The position numbers were made by a program, and so were the translations under genes. A stretch of 64,000 nt of DNA, taken from Candidatus Woesearchaeota archaeon. GTDB taxonomy: Archaea; Nanobdellota; Nanobdellia; Woesearchaeales; UBA10216. Of this stretch, positions 15,855 to 25,606 are shown in pieces; position 1 is the stretch's first letter; each line of letters begins with the position of its first letter. Below the pieces are notes generated by a model that was not told where the DNA came from, did no database searches, and saw only the letters and a program-made list of their open reading frames with translations. The stretch lies in assembly GCA_016192905.1 (NCBI GenBank), contig JACPTG010000004.1, forward strand, positions 69,745 through 133,744. Reading direction: 5' to 3'.

Positions 15855-18800
15855 ATGCAAAAAAGGGGGCAGATTGCGCTATTCCTCATTACAGGAGTCC
15901 TGCTCCTGCTTGCACTTGGCATTCTCTTCAGCCTCCATCGGCCGGCTCCAGAGGTAATGCCCGCGGTTGTCTCATTTGACAGCGTCGTAACCTCCACAAA
16001 GGCTTATGTTTCCTCATGCCTGGACAACGGCCTTAAGGAGGCTGTAGGGCTTAATGGCATTGGAGTTGAAAAAACACAACTCGTAAAATCCGACTTAGAA
16101 TCAGGCGTCCTGAGATGCGTGCAGGAATTTTCAGGCCCCCAACAGGGCTACAAAGTGGAATTTGGAAGCCCAAACACCCAGCTTGAATATTCCAGCTCCC
16201 AGATATCTGCCAACCTGAACCTGCCAGTAAGAGTATCAGGCGATGAAAAGGAGGCATCCTTCAGCGAATTCTCTGACTCGTACAAACTGGCTGAAAATGC
16301 AAGAATCCCTGTTGATTCCAACTGCCGCTCAACTGAGGATGCTGCACTAAGCATTGAAAACGAGGCAGCGCTGAGCATAAAAAAGGGAACCGAGCTGAGG
16401 AACTGCAATCCATCCAGCGGTTTTGTAGATTTATCCATGAGGAAGGTGCCGACCAACTTCAACCACCTGTCCAACCACAACATGGTGGGCAGCAAGGTTT
16501 ACAGGATTGAGCCAGCAGGCATAACCTTCTCCTCACCTGCCTCCTTTGAACTTCCCCTCAACGAGCTGGCAGGCTACAGGCCATCCAAGATAAAGGCAGC
16601 TGTCTACAACGAAAAAGCCAAGCTGTGGGAGCCGGTAAAAACCTTCGTGGACTACAAGCGCGGCCTGATTGTTGGAGAACTCCCGCACCTGAGCTATGTC
16701 TCATTTCAGGACAGCTTCCTCAAAGAGGACGCCATAGTCAGGACAGGATGGATTTACAGGTATCCCGCAGAGGGGGACCTAATATCAGCGTGCTCATCAA
16801 GGCTCAGCCCCAACCAGAGGTCATGCGCCACCGCAACCTTCAAGTTCACCATCAAGCCGTCAAGCCTCATTGCACGGAATGGCGAGAACCTCATCTATGG
16901 AATAGAGCCAACCCTTACCGAAGGGGCAAGGATAACCGGCGTGCGCCTGAACGGCGAGGCTGCTGAGATAGACAACGGGGAACTTAAATCCTCCAATTAT
17001 GCAGGGGGGCTTAACACCCTCGAATTCGAATTGCAAAACAACGGCGAGGGCTGCTGCGGCCTTTCCCTGAAGTTCAGCGCGTCAGGAATGTCAGAAGACT
17101 TCCTTGACTATTACGATTACCACCTGTACAACGAATATACTGTTGAAAAGCTGGTCCAGCCATCTGAAGCCAGCCCAGGCTCGCAGCCAGACGCAATAAC
17201 AGCATCGGCAGTTTACACTCCAAGAACCACCATACAGCAGAGAATAAATACCCTCATGTGCCCGGACTACCCGCTCCTTGAGAACTGCATGTCATTAAAG
17301 CAGCTCTCCACCAGCAGCAATGCAGCTTATTCAGAAGTCATGTGGCTGGTGGAGCGAAGGGGAGGCAACTATGGCGACCCTGGCTACAAGGGAGACAGCA
17401 TCTACCTGGACGAGCTTGAAGGATACGCCAACGCGAAATCAACTCCTGCGCAGGCATACAGCCAAACTGTTGACGTGGAGCAAGCACCCTCCCCGGAGGC
17501 TCAGGCCGCTGGCTGTACCCCCTATACGTGCAGGGCAGAAGGAAGATACTGCGACTGGTGTGCGATAAAAGGAAAAGGGTATGGGCCTGAGGCAGAATGG
17601 TTCAGGGCAACTGACTGCAGCAAACAGTACGGAGGCGACGAATCAGCAACCTGCGAGTGCGGCGACGGAAGGCACATATGCAAGAAACAAGGCGAGGAAG
17701 ACAAGACTATAAAATACGACGAGTGCACAGGCGCCAGCCCGGATAGGATGGTGTGCTCCAAATTCTGGCCGAACACACTAATACGATGCACAAACAAGGA
17801 CGGCTACGGCGCCATAGCTCAGATATGCGACAGCCCATGCGTGGAGGGAACATGCAGCTTCACGCCGCAGCCAACATGCAAAAAAGCCGATGACATAGGC
17901 AAATGCCGCTCAGAAGGAAGATACTGCGACTGGTGCGCAAACCAGGGCTCAGAATACCAGTGGACGAGGACAACCGACTGCGCAGGCCAGTTCAGCGGAG
18001 ACAGCAATGCAGTCTGCAACTGCAATGACGAGGACACGCGGATAAGACCTATAAGAAAACTGGTAACCCATGCGTGCAGTCTTGGAGACCAAACCAAGAA
18101 GGTCAAGTATGATGAGTGCAATGGCGCATCAGTGGGCAGCGTAAAGTGCAGCTCATACTGGCCTGACAGGCTGATAAGATGCAGAAGCCCTGAGGGATAC
18201 GGCGAAGTGATACAGGTATGCGAAGGCAAATGCCAGAAGGGAGGGCAGGGCGAGCCAGACCTATGCCCGAAGCCAAAACCAGGCTGCAACTCAGCATCTG
18301 ACCTCGGAAAGTGCAGCGAAGAAGGAAGATACTGCTCATGGTGCGCCAAAAAAGACCAGGGCTTTGAATGGGCAACCTCCACTGACTGCAACCAACTCCT
18401 CTCAAAGCCCGGCACGTCAAGCTGCGCCTGCGACCAAAAAGGCCACGCATGCACACTTGCTTATGAAACTGGGGGAACAGGAATAGTCGCAACTGAGAAA
18501 AAATACGCCTCCTTCAGCCAGTGCAGGGGCATTGACAAGGGCACTTCAGTCTGCGCAAACGACTGGTCTGTTGAATGCACAAACCCAGGCGAGGCGCTTG
18601 GAATCGTAAGGGAGGTATGCACTTCAGGCTGCAGGGCAGGCTCATGCATACGGCGGGCAGCCCAGAACTGCGTGAGGCCCACAAGGGGAATGACAATAAC
18701 AAGAGACACTGTACTCTGCGAGGGAACATACAGCCTGCCATCCCCAAGGTCGGCAGCGCTTATAGTCAAGGCAAACGGAGTCACGCTTGACTGCAACGGC

Positions 18801-20717
18801 GCAAAGCTCGCCGGAGGGCCGGAAATCCCCTCATCAAGGGAAAGGCTTTACGCAGGCACAGCCATACTCCTCGACAAGGTCAGCGGAGTGACTGTAAAGA
18901 ACTGCGACATCTCACACTACAAGTGGGGAATAGAAGCCAAAGGCGGAGGCGAGAATACAATAAGGGACAACACGCTAAACTACAACTACGACGACACATG
19001 CACAGGGCAGGAAGTGGTTGTTGTGCTGGACAGAGACTATTTTAACAGCCAAGTTCCAGAAGCAGCGGAAAGCTATGGCTGCGGAAAGATTCCAAACTAT
19101 TTCCTCCAGCTAAAGCCCAAATGCACAGCTGAAGGCGAAAAGCCAGAGTACTGCAAAAAGCTCATCTATGCAACCCCTGGCAAGGATTCGCTAAGCCTCG
19201 GCACAGCCCTTCCAGGAATGCAGGGCGACAACCTGGAAATAGGCTACGGCAACAGCGGATTCCTCGGCACGCCAAGGGACGGCTACAAGTTTGAAATGCA
19301 GGATGGAGGAGGCATACGCCTTGACGGCTCAGTCAGGAACAGGATATTCGGCAACAAAATGCAGCACAACTCAAAAGGCATGCTCATGCTGAACTCAAAC
19401 GGAAACATCATTGCAAACAACGACATGGACTGGAATACAATTGCAGGCATACACATGGTAAGCTCAAAGGAAAACACCATCTCATACAACGAGCTCAGCC
19501 ACATCAGGCGCTATGCAGGCCCGGACACCTGGGCCTATGCCCTTGCAGGCGCAGACTCATCAGGCATACTGGCAGAGGACGGCTCAGACATGAACAGGAT
19601 AATGTACAACAACATGGATTACGACGGCGATGGCCTGTTCTTCAGGAACTGGTGCAGGGTGGATGCCAGCGACAGCAACCTCGTCCAGGGAAACAAAGCC
19701 CGATATCCTGTAACAAACGGAATCGAGGCAGGCTTCAGCTGGAACAACGTATACAGGGATAACCATGTAGTGGGAGGAATAGCAGGGATATGGGTAGGAT
19801 TTGAAGTGAACGACCAGATAGTCAACAACTACATCGGAAAGCAGTGGATTTACGGAGGACTTACAGACAGGTTCAGAGGCGACGCAATCTCAGCAGAGTT
19901 CGTAAACGCAAAGGGCTGCGGATTCTACACCAAGGAATGCTCGCCTGACGCAGCCAAGTTCCTCATCCAGGGAAACACCATAGAAAGCCCAAACACAGAC
20001 GGAATAAGCGTAGGCTTCTACAGCGACGACGCATTCGACCTCTCAACCGAAAGGTACATAAAACACGATAATCCAAACGATGACCAGGGCTACTGGGCTG
20101 ACTTCGGAGGGTATTTCGAGCTTGAGGGAAACCAGCTCGTCCTGACAGCAGACCCGCTGGAATCAAAAGACCCGCTGGTCAAAGGCGAGCCAGACCTCGT
20201 CCGCGGGAACCCGAATGAGATGCTTGAGCCACGAAGCAAAAGGCTGGTTGTAGACCTATGCAGGGCCGCAAGATATGAAGATGGCCGCAAGGGGGAACTG
20301 GAAAAGTACAACAAGAAATACGGATACGCCTTCCACGTGGGAGACTACCAGGCGCCGCCACCAGACACTGTAAAGGTGGACATCAACCGCAACACAATAA
20401 CCGGCGCAGGAAGGTCAGGAATAAGGCTCGGCAAAGTTGCAGAGTCAGCGGTTGTCAACAACGAGTTCTCCAACAACGGCCTCAAGTACCCAGACCAAGG
20501 AGGAGACATAGTGACAATAGTGGCCAGCGTAAACAATGACATAACAGCCAATACATTCTGCAAGCCAGGAAAGTGCGAAAATTACTATATAAGAAACGCG
20601 CAGAAGCATGACATTTCAGTGAAAAAGCCAGTCTTCCCAGAACCCATCTCCATAGCCTACACCAAGGTGTACGACAAGTCAAAAGACCCCAACCTGGGCA
20701 AGGTAGAGCTTGCCTGA
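15855..20717 (+). CDS. Giant surface protein: RGQI anchor, Cys-rich modules, beta-helix
   Basis: The 1620-residue protein begins with an anchor (MQKRGQIALFLITGVLLLLALG) like an archaeal class III prepilin signal or uncleaved N-anchor. A ~120-residue module shared by four proteins in this window follows. Residues ~550-930 hold three copies of a ~120-residue Cys-rich module containing GRYC[DS]WCA, each with about a dozen cysteines. Residues ~940-1590 form a right-handed beta-helix with NosD-like repeats (NRIFGNKMQHNSKGMLML, NTISYNELSHI). Such helices usually bind or cleave polysaccharides. It is probably on the cell surface. A TATA-like element (CTTTATTAAG) lies upstream. Confidence 0.85.
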   Translation: MQKRGQIALFLITGVLLLLALGILFSLHRPAPEVMPAVVSFDSVVTSTKAYVSSCLDNGLKEAVGLNGIGVEKTQLVKSDLESGVLRCVQEFSGPQQGYKVEFGSPNTQLEYSSSQISANLNLPVRVSGDEKEASFSEFSDSYKLAENARIPVDSNCRSTEDAALSIENEAALSIKKGTELRNCNPSSGFVDLSMRKVPTNFNHLSNHNMVGSKVYRIEPAGITFSSPASFELPLNELAGYRPSKIKAAVYNEKAKLWEPVKTFVDYKRGLIVGELPHLSYVSFQDSFLKEDAIVRTGWIYRYPAEGDLISACSSRLSPNQRSCATATFKFTIKPSSLIARNGENLIYGIEPTLTEGARITGVRLNGEAAEIDNGELKSSNYAGGLNTLEFELQNNGEGCCGLSLKFSASGMSEDFLDYYDYHLYNEYTVEKLVQPSEASPGSQPDAITASAVYTPRTTIQQRINTLMCPDYPLLENCMSLKQLSTSSNAAYSEVMWLVERRGGNYGDPGYKGDSIYLDELEGYANAKSTPAQAYSQTVDVEQAPSPEAQAAGCTPYTCRAEGRYCDWCAIKGKGYGPEAEWFRATDCSKQYGGDESATCECGDGRHICKKQGEEDKTIKYDECTGASPDRMVCSKFWPNTLIRCTNKDGYGAIAQICDSPCVEGTCSFTPQPTCKKADDIGKCRSEGRYCDWCANQGSEYQWTRTTDCAGQFSGDSNAVCNCNDEDTRIRPIRKLVTHACSLGDQTKKVKYDECNGASVGSVKCSSYWPDRLIRCRSPEGYGEVIQVCEGKCQKGGQGEPDLCPKPKPGCNSASDLGKCSEEGRYCSWCAKKDQGFEWATSTDCNQLLSKPGTSSCACDQKGHACTLAYETGGTGIVATEKKYASFSQCRGIDKGTSVCANDWSVECTNPGEALGIVREVCTSGCRAGSCIRRAAQNCVRPTRGMTITRDTVLCEGTYSLPSPRSAALIVKANGVTLDCNGAKLAGGPEIPSSRERLYAGTAILLDKVSGVTVKNCDISHYKWGIEAKGGGENTIRDNTLNYNYDDTCTGQEVVVVLDRDYFNSQVPEAAESYGCGKIPNYFLQLKPKCTAEGEKPEYCKKLIYATPGKDSLSLGTALPGMQGDNLEIGYGNSGFLGTPRDGYKFEMQDGGGIRLDGSVRNRIFGNKMQHNSKGMLMLNSNGNIIANNDMDWNTIAGIHMVSSKENTISYNELSHIRRYAGPDTWAYALAGADSSGILAEDGSDMNRIMYNNMDYDGDGLFFRNWCRVDASDSNLVQGNKARYPVTNGIEAGFSWNNVYRDNHVVGGIAGIWVGFEVNDQIVNNYIGKQWIYGGLTDRFRGDAISAEFVNAKGCGFYTKECSPDAAKFLIQGNTIESPNTDGISVGFYSDDAFDLSTERYIKHDNPNDDQGYWADFGGYFELEGNQLVLTADPLESKDPLVKGEPDLVRGNPNEMLEPRSKRLVVDLCRAARYEDGRKGELEKYNKKYGYAFHVGDYQAPPPDTVKVDINRNTITGAGRSGIRLGKVAESAVVNNEFSNNGLKYPDQGGDIVTIVASVNNDITANTFCKPGKCENYYIRNAQKHDISVKKPVFPEPISIAYTKVYDKSKDPNLGKVELA

Positions 20718-20766
20718 AGGCTGTGTAAACATTTAAATAGCCCTTTCCCACAAAAAAAGAGCGAAC

Positions 20767-23700
20767 ATGCTTAAAAAAGGGCAGGTATCGGCATTCATAA
20801 TAGCAGGAATACTAATCCTTGTTGTAGTCGGCCTTTTCTCCATCAACCGGACAGAGCTTTCAAAAATTCCCAGACAGCCAGGACAAGCACAAACGCCGCA
20901 GATACAGCTTGAACAGGAAGCATTAAGCCTACAGTCATACATGAGCTCGTGCCTTCAGGAGGCATTAAGGGAAGCGCAAGGGATAGGGGTTAATGAAAGA
21001 GACAGGTACGCTGCAGAGAAGCTGATTGAGCAGGAGGCACGGGAATGCTCAGACTTCACAGCCTATGAGGCACGCGGAGTTACCGTAGAAAAAGGCGAAC
21101 CTGCTGCGAAAATCACACAGTCTGAAGACGTCCTGTCCGCAAGCGTAAATTACCCGCTAACCGTAAAAACAAGCGAGTCAGAGCTTTCCTTCAGCAGCTT
21201 CAACGCATACGTAAAGAGGAAAGCCGGATTCAGCCTTGACTCGCCAGGCCCCTTTGTCTTTCCAGACAGCCTTGCGGAGTTCTCCCTGCCTGACGGCCTT
21301 TCAGCCACCATGCCAGACGGCAAGCGCGAAATCACGGTTCAGATAAAGGAAGAAGACCTTGCAAATCCAGAAAACAGTGTCCTGGTGCTAAGCACAGTCT
21401 ACGACCTAAAGCCTGACGGGGCAAAATTTGACCCCCCGCTGCTGCTGACAATAAAGCTTCCAGCAAGGTTCACCCCGGAGCAGGCAGCGAAGTTCAAGGC
21501 CGTATACTGGGATAAGTCAAAGAATTCATGGGAGCAGTTCCAAAGGACATACTATGATGCCGAAAAGCACGCGGTAATCGCAGAAGTCACGCATTTCACA
21601 CACGTCGGAATCTCGGGCGACCCTGAATGCACGCAATTCCCACCCCTGCTCAAAGGGTTCACCAATGACTTTGGCAAAGTGTACGCTGACCCGAACAATC
21701 CGCTTGACTCCCTGCTTATTTCAAACTGCTGCACGCTCTCATGCTACCACATAGCGCCCTACGACCCCAACGAGCCTGGAAAAGGCAGGCGCGTGTACGG
21801 AGACCTCATATTCCGGGACAACTCAGACGTCATGTGCGAAGCGAGCGTCTGCGTCAACAACAACAACTACATAGGCATATACACTGGCCGCGAGAAGAGG
21901 GGCAACGACTACATATCAACAGACAACTCCAAATGCAAGGACCTCACCAACAGGCCGGTAAACCCTGAAGGAAGAGAAGCCCTGCTGAAGGGATGCGGAG
22001 CATCCCAAACAAGCAACGGGCAGCCTCCACCAGCAGCCCCCCCTGCCCCAACCCCCCAACCAGGAGGCCAGCAGTGCAAAGCAGACACTGACCTCGGCAA
22101 CTGCATCGAAAACGGAAGATACTGCTATTCCTGCGCAAAGAAAGAGTCCAAATTCGAATTTACCTTTACAGCCGACTGCAACAACCAGTACTCTGACCAG
22201 GACTCAGCCTGCTCATGCGACGGGAAAAAGCAGATTTGCAAGAAAGCCGGCCAGCCTGACAAGCCAGTCAAATACACCGAGTGCGCAAACGCAGCCGGCC
22301 AGCTAAAGTGCTCAGCCTTCTGGAAGAACAAGGTGCTGAAATGCGCAGCCGACGGCTTTGGCCAAGTCGTGGAGGAATGCGCAGGAAACTGCCAGAATGG
22401 ACAGTGTGCAGCCCCTGCAAACAGGTGCGAGGGGAAGGCCGAACCGTATTACTGCGACAAGCCAGACGCAGGCCAGGAATGGTACCGCTGCCAGGAAGGG
22501 AAGGAACTCGCCAAGAGCGCCTGCAACGAAAACCAAGCCTGCGTCATAAAAAAAGACAGCAAAGGGCTAATCACACTGCCGCCCTGCGAGTCCAGGTGCC
22601 CAGCAGGATGGAAGTTTACAGGAACTTATGGCACTGACAATTCAAAGTGGAGCCAGGATGGGGACCCCTGGCTGAAATACTGCGATGGAAACAAGCAGTT
22701 TTATTTTAACTCCATAGCAAAAGGGGCAAGGTGCGAAAAGCCAGTGAACAACTGCAAGGCAAGCGGGACTTTGAAGAACTATCCTGAATGCTCAGCCGCC
22801 TTTAGGGCAGACCAAGTATGCGCCAAGGATGCGGCGAGCATACTTGTCTGCACAGGTAAGGGTGAGGAAGGCATTATAATTAAGAAATGCGCACAGGATA
22901 CTATTTGCACACTCGGTTTTAGCGGCGCGAACTGCGACCCATGCCCATCACCCCCCTCTGGAGAAAAAGACTTTACCGAATGCAAGGACAACTACAATAA
23001 CCGCGGTCTTATTGAAAACTACTGCGGCTCAGGATGCAACCACGACTTTATAATTGAATGCAGCCCTCCATGCTCAGACCCCAAAAGAATCCCCTGCTTA
23101 CAAAACCCGGGTGTAAGACAGAAAAAGCCCTGCGAGCACGGATGTGTAATGGTGAAATCCACCCAAGGCGCCGAGGAGGCCCAATGCGCAGCATCGCCAA
23201 GCCAGCCCACTCCCCCTGGACCAGGAGCAGCCCCACCGGGAACGCAACCGCCTGGAACTGTGCCGCCACCCCCTGCCGCCCTTGCAGAGTGCAACGGCAA
23301 GTCAGCCAATGACAAGGTATGCGGCCAAGGGAACAACGCTAACTATGTTATTACCTGCTCATCCAACGGGGCAGGCGCTAAAGAGCAAAATGCGTGCGCA
23401 AACGGCTGCCAAAGCGATGCCAACGGGCTGAACGCCCAGTGCAAGGCTGGGCCTCCTACAGTGGCACAGCAATACACCAGTACAGGCAATGACTGTCCCT
23501 TTAAAGGCGAGATTTATTTCTGCGGAGCAGATTCGAGGCTTAGTACATTTAGTGAGTTAAGCAACTATAAAGGCACTGATTCCTTTACAGATTTGTCAGG
23601 GAATGTACTCACTCTTCCCAAGTTTTCAGTGAGATGCAAGGGCAAGAAATGGGAAGCAAGAGAATGCAAAAACGGATGCGACGATTCCAAGGGCAATTGC

Positions 23701-24336
23701 CTAGGGTCTGAGGCGATATGCCCCAAGACTAAAAATGTCCAGTATATTCCAGATACTAACTATAATAGCTATTGTGCAGGCAAGAAATCAGGTTATGCGA
23801 ACTGCATAAAAAAGCCGGCGCCGTCTATATCGATTTATTGCGATGCGTATGGGAACGCGTGTGCTTCCCGCACCACGTGCACTTGCGCTGGAGATAATAC
23901 GTGCCATCAGAACAGCCCTCTCGTAACCTGTACGCCTGACGGCTCTGGCTGCTTTTACGATGCTTTTGGAACTCCTGACTGCTGTCCTAATGTGGGACTT
24001 GAATGCTCAAGAGTTGGACTAGTGGCAGGAGGAATCTGCTCCCCAAGAGACGAGGCTGCATTCGGTACAGAACCTAAGTTCAGGCATCTTGGAGAAACCT
24101 GCACTAATACTGAAAATTCAAGGCTTTTATGTGATTCAAAGGAAAACCTTGTTTGCCGTTATGGCCTTGTTCATGCTGGCCGAGGCACCTGCGTAAAGGC
24201 GGCAGGTCATGGCGAAAAATGCGGAGATCATTTGCGTCTACCACCACATATTGTAAGGTATCCGGACTGTAGCCCTGGTCTGGAATGCAGAGGAAGTGCT
24301 CTCGGAGGAACTTGCCAGATCTTAGGGACTATTTAG
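20767..24336 (+). CDS. Giant Cys-rich surface protein with KGQV anchor
   Basis: The 1189-residue protein begins MLKKGQVSAFIIAGILILVVVG and carries the same N-terminal module as the upstream protein (YMSSCLQEAL..., ECSDFTAYEARGVTVEKGEP). One GRYCYSCA module lies near residues 436-555. Many further Cys pairs follow, with Pro-rich linkers at ~420-433 and ~815-840. Cysteine content is very high, so it should be disulfide-bonded outside the cell. The last ~290 residues (from about 23470) use less strict codons than the rest and may be a later addition. A TATA box (ATTTAAATAG) precedes the start, so the gene has its own promoter. Confidence 0.85.
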   Translation: MLKKGQVSAFIIAGILILVVVGLFSINRTELSKIPRQPGQAQTPQIQLEQEALSLQSYMSSCLQEALREAQGIGVNERDRYAAEKLIEQEARECSDFTAYEARGVTVEKGEPAAKITQSEDVLSASVNYPLTVKTSESELSFSSFNAYVKRKAGFSLDSPGPFVFPDSLAEFSLPDGLSATMPDGKREITVQIKEEDLANPENSVLVLSTVYDLKPDGAKFDPPLLLTIKLPARFTPEQAAKFKAVYWDKSKNSWEQFQRTYYDAEKHAVIAEVTHFTHVGISGDPECTQFPPLLKGFTNDFGKVYADPNNPLDSLLISNCCTLSCYHIAPYDPNEPGKGRRVYGDLIFRDNSDVMCEASVCVNNNNYIGIYTGREKRGNDYISTDNSKCKDLTNRPVNPEGREALLKGCGASQTSNGQPPPAAPPAPTPQPGGQQCKADTDLGNCIENGRYCYSCAKKESKFEFTFTADCNNQYSDQDSACSCDGKKQICKKAGQPDKPVKYTECANAAGQLKCSAFWKNKVLKCAADGFGQVVEECAGNCQNGQCAAPANRCEGKAEPYYCDKPDAGQEWYRCQEGKELAKSACNENQACVIKKDSKGLITLPPCESRCPAGWKFTGTYGTDNSKWSQDGDPWLKYCDGNKQFYFNSIAKGARCEKPVNNCKASGTLKNYPECSAAFRADQVCAKDAASILVCTGKGEEGIIIKKCAQDTICTLGFSGANCDPCPSPPSGEKDFTECKDNYNNRGLIENYCGSGCNHDFIIECSPPCSDPKRIPCLQNPGVRQKKPCEHGCVMVKSTQGAEEAQCAASPSQPTPPGPGAAPPGTQPPGTVPPPPAALAECNGKSANDKVCGQGNNANYVITCSSNGAGAKEQNACANGCQSDANGLNAQCKAGPPTVAQQYTSTGNDCPFKGEIYFCGADSRLSTFSELSNYKGTDSFTDLSGNVLTLPKFSVRCKGKKWEARECKNGCDDSKGNCLGSEAICPKTKNVQYIPDTNYNSYCAGKKSGYANCIKKPAPSISIYCDAYGNACASRTTCTCAGDNTCHQNSPLVTCTPDGSGCFYDAFGTPDCCPNVGLECSRVGLVAGGICSPRDEAAFGTEPKFRHLGETCTNTENSRLLCDSKENLVCRYGLVHAGRGTCVKAAGHGEKCGDHLRLPPHIVRYPDCSPGLECRGSALGGTCQILGTI

Positions 24337-24349
24337 ATTGGGCATAAGA

Positions 24350-24862
24350 TTATTCTTGGCCTTTGCTAACACCCAGCCCCTTATAGAACGCCTTCAAATC
24401 CTTCCCGTCCCTGAGCTCGTAAGGGTCCTCGGCGAAAGTTGCCATAACTACCTTAACCTTGTGCTTCCTGCACAGCCTGATGCTGCGCATTATGTTTTCC
24501 AACATGGCTGTCCTGCCTGCGCCTGACTGCAGGATTTCTGAGAAGGGGAAGCATACCGATACGCCAGCTGCTGCAAGCTCCTTGTATTCAGCGTGCTTGA
24601 GGGGCTGGGAGATGCCTATTACGATATTCGTCTTTTTGTTCCTGCGCTTATAGTCGTCAATCACTACCTGGCCGTCCCTGCTGCCCGCACTAATCAGCTT
24701 TACGCCTGTGTCCTTCTGGTGCTCGAAAATCCTTGCCTGGAGTTCTGCGCCCTTCTTATCAGGGTAATACAGGGCGAGGCTCTTCATACCGAGCCTTTCA
24801 GCCATTTTAATCAGCTCTGCCTCGTTTCCATTTGGCCTGACTATGTCCATAAACATCTGCAA
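24350..24862 (-). CDS. rnp3: RNase P protein component 3 (Rpp30-like)
   Basis: The 170-residue protein has the TIM-barrel-like pattern of archaeal Rpp30: FMDIVRPNGNEAELIKMAERLG at the start, a central FPFSEIL segment and the closing PYELRDGKDLKAFYKGLGV, which matches the family's C-terminal signature. It is a protein subunit of the tRNA 5' processing ribozyme. The start could be the first, second or third Met. It is next to the PIN gene with 1 nt between them and on the same strand. Confidence 0.72.
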   Translation of the reverse strand: MQMFMDIVRPNGNEAELIKMAERLGMKSLALYYPDKKGAELQARIFEHQKDTGVKLISAGSRDGQVVIDDYKRRNKKTNIVIGISQPLKHAEYKELAAAGVSVCFPFSEILQSGAGRTAMLENIMRSIRLCRKHKVKVVMATFAEDPYELRDGKDLKAFYKGLGVSKGQE

Positions 24863-24863
24863 C

Positions 24864-25343
24864 TCATGAAAATATTTTAATTTTGAAATATCTGCGGTAA
24901 TACCCCCTGTCCCTGGTTATCAAAGCGTTTGCATTGTTTTGTGCATGGGCGCCAATCAGAAAGTCGGTTATTATGTGATTTCTCCAACGCATTTCCTGGC
25001 CGCAAGCACTGCATTTTAACAAGGTTGCCGCCCCACATTTTGGACAAGCCATTTTCCTATGAGTGCTGAAACTGCTCCACCTGTCAGCTGAAAGTACCAG
25101 ATCGTTTTTTCCCAGTTCTGAAACCTGAACGCCCATGCCTTCCAAAAATGCATCAAGGTCTTCTGCGGGTTTTTTAGAGCTAAGTCTGAAAAAGGCGGAC
25201 AACAGCTCAGTGTAAACCAAGGGGGAAATTATAAGCGCGCCAAGGGCGCTTTGCCTCTCCAGCAGCTGGCTGCTTTTCTGAAAGAATTCCTCATCCCTAA
25301 AAAGTATGTCTAGGAGTATGTTTGTGTCAATCGCTGTTATCAT
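24864..25343 (-). CDS. PIN-domain toxin with inserted zinc ribbon
   Basis: The 159-residue VapC-like protein has PIN acidic residues in AIDTNILLDIL, the TELLSAF glutamate, IITDFLIGAHA and LITRDRGYY. Before the third motif is an inserted zinc ribbon (CPKCGAATLLKCSACG, residues ~100-115). Related VapC-like proteins with such an insert exist. The gene overlaps the AbrB-type antitoxin start by 4 nt (ATGA), so the two are translationally coupled. Confidence 0.85.
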   Translation of the reverse strand: MITAIDTNILLDILFRDEEFFQKSSQLLERQSALGALIISPLVYTELLSAFFRLSSKKPAEDLDAFLEGMGVQVSELGKNDLVLSADRWSSFSTHRKMACPKCGAATLLKCSACGQEMRWRNHIITDFLIGAHAQNNANALITRDRGYYRRYFKIKIFS

Positions 25344-25543
25344 CTAAGCTCCTTCATCATAGCCTCTGTCCTGTGTTTGCCAAGGTAGCCCGCCCATTTT
25401 TCAATCTCCAGCCTGGGTTTTTTCCGGATAACCGCATTTCCATCCCCTATTTCAAAGTCAATTTCGTCCCCAGCCCTTAATCCGAGTACGCCCCTAATGC
25501 GCTTCGGAATTGTAACCTGGCCTTTGCTCGTCAAGCTAGTCAT
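25340..25543 (-). CDS. AbrB/MazE-type antitoxin
   Basis: Starting at the ATG at 25543 gives 67 residues beginning MTSLTSKGQVTIPKRIRGVLGLRAGDEI, the classic SpoVT-AbrB swapped-hairpin DNA-binding domain. A C-terminal helix follows that would bind the PIN toxin. A TATA box (TATTTAAATA, 25567-25576) lies 28 nt upstream and overlaps the stop codon of ttuA. It is surrounded by TATTAC repeats that are plausible operator sites. Confidence 0.87.
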   Translation of the reverse strand: MTSLTSKGQVTIPKRIRGVLGLRAGDEIDFEIGDGNAVIRKKPRLEIEKWAGYLGKHRTEAMMKELR

Positions 25544-25553
25544 ACTATGCAAG

Positions 25554-25606
25554 TATTACGTATTACTATTTAAATATTACTATTCTTGCAATATTACACG
25601 CATTAC
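25554..25606. promoter_or_regulatory. TATTAC repeat cluster at the antitoxin promoter
   Basis: Four TATTAC copies (25554, 25561, 25575, 25592) and one ATTAC (25602) surround the TATA box of the AbrB-type antitoxin. Repeats flanking the promoter of a toxin-antitoxin operon suggest the antitoxin or its complex binds here. Two copies lie inside the ttuA reading frame, so coding constraint explains part of the pattern. Confidence 0.45.

Noticed and set aside
17819-18454. 211-aa minus-strand ORF
   Set aside because: It is antisense to the Cys-rich modules; its His/Ser/Leu-rich text reflects their codon bias.
17505-18650. Repeated DNA in the giant gene as a CRISPR-like array
   Set aside because: The similarity is at protein level in coding units of ~350 nt; there are no short identical repeats with spacers.
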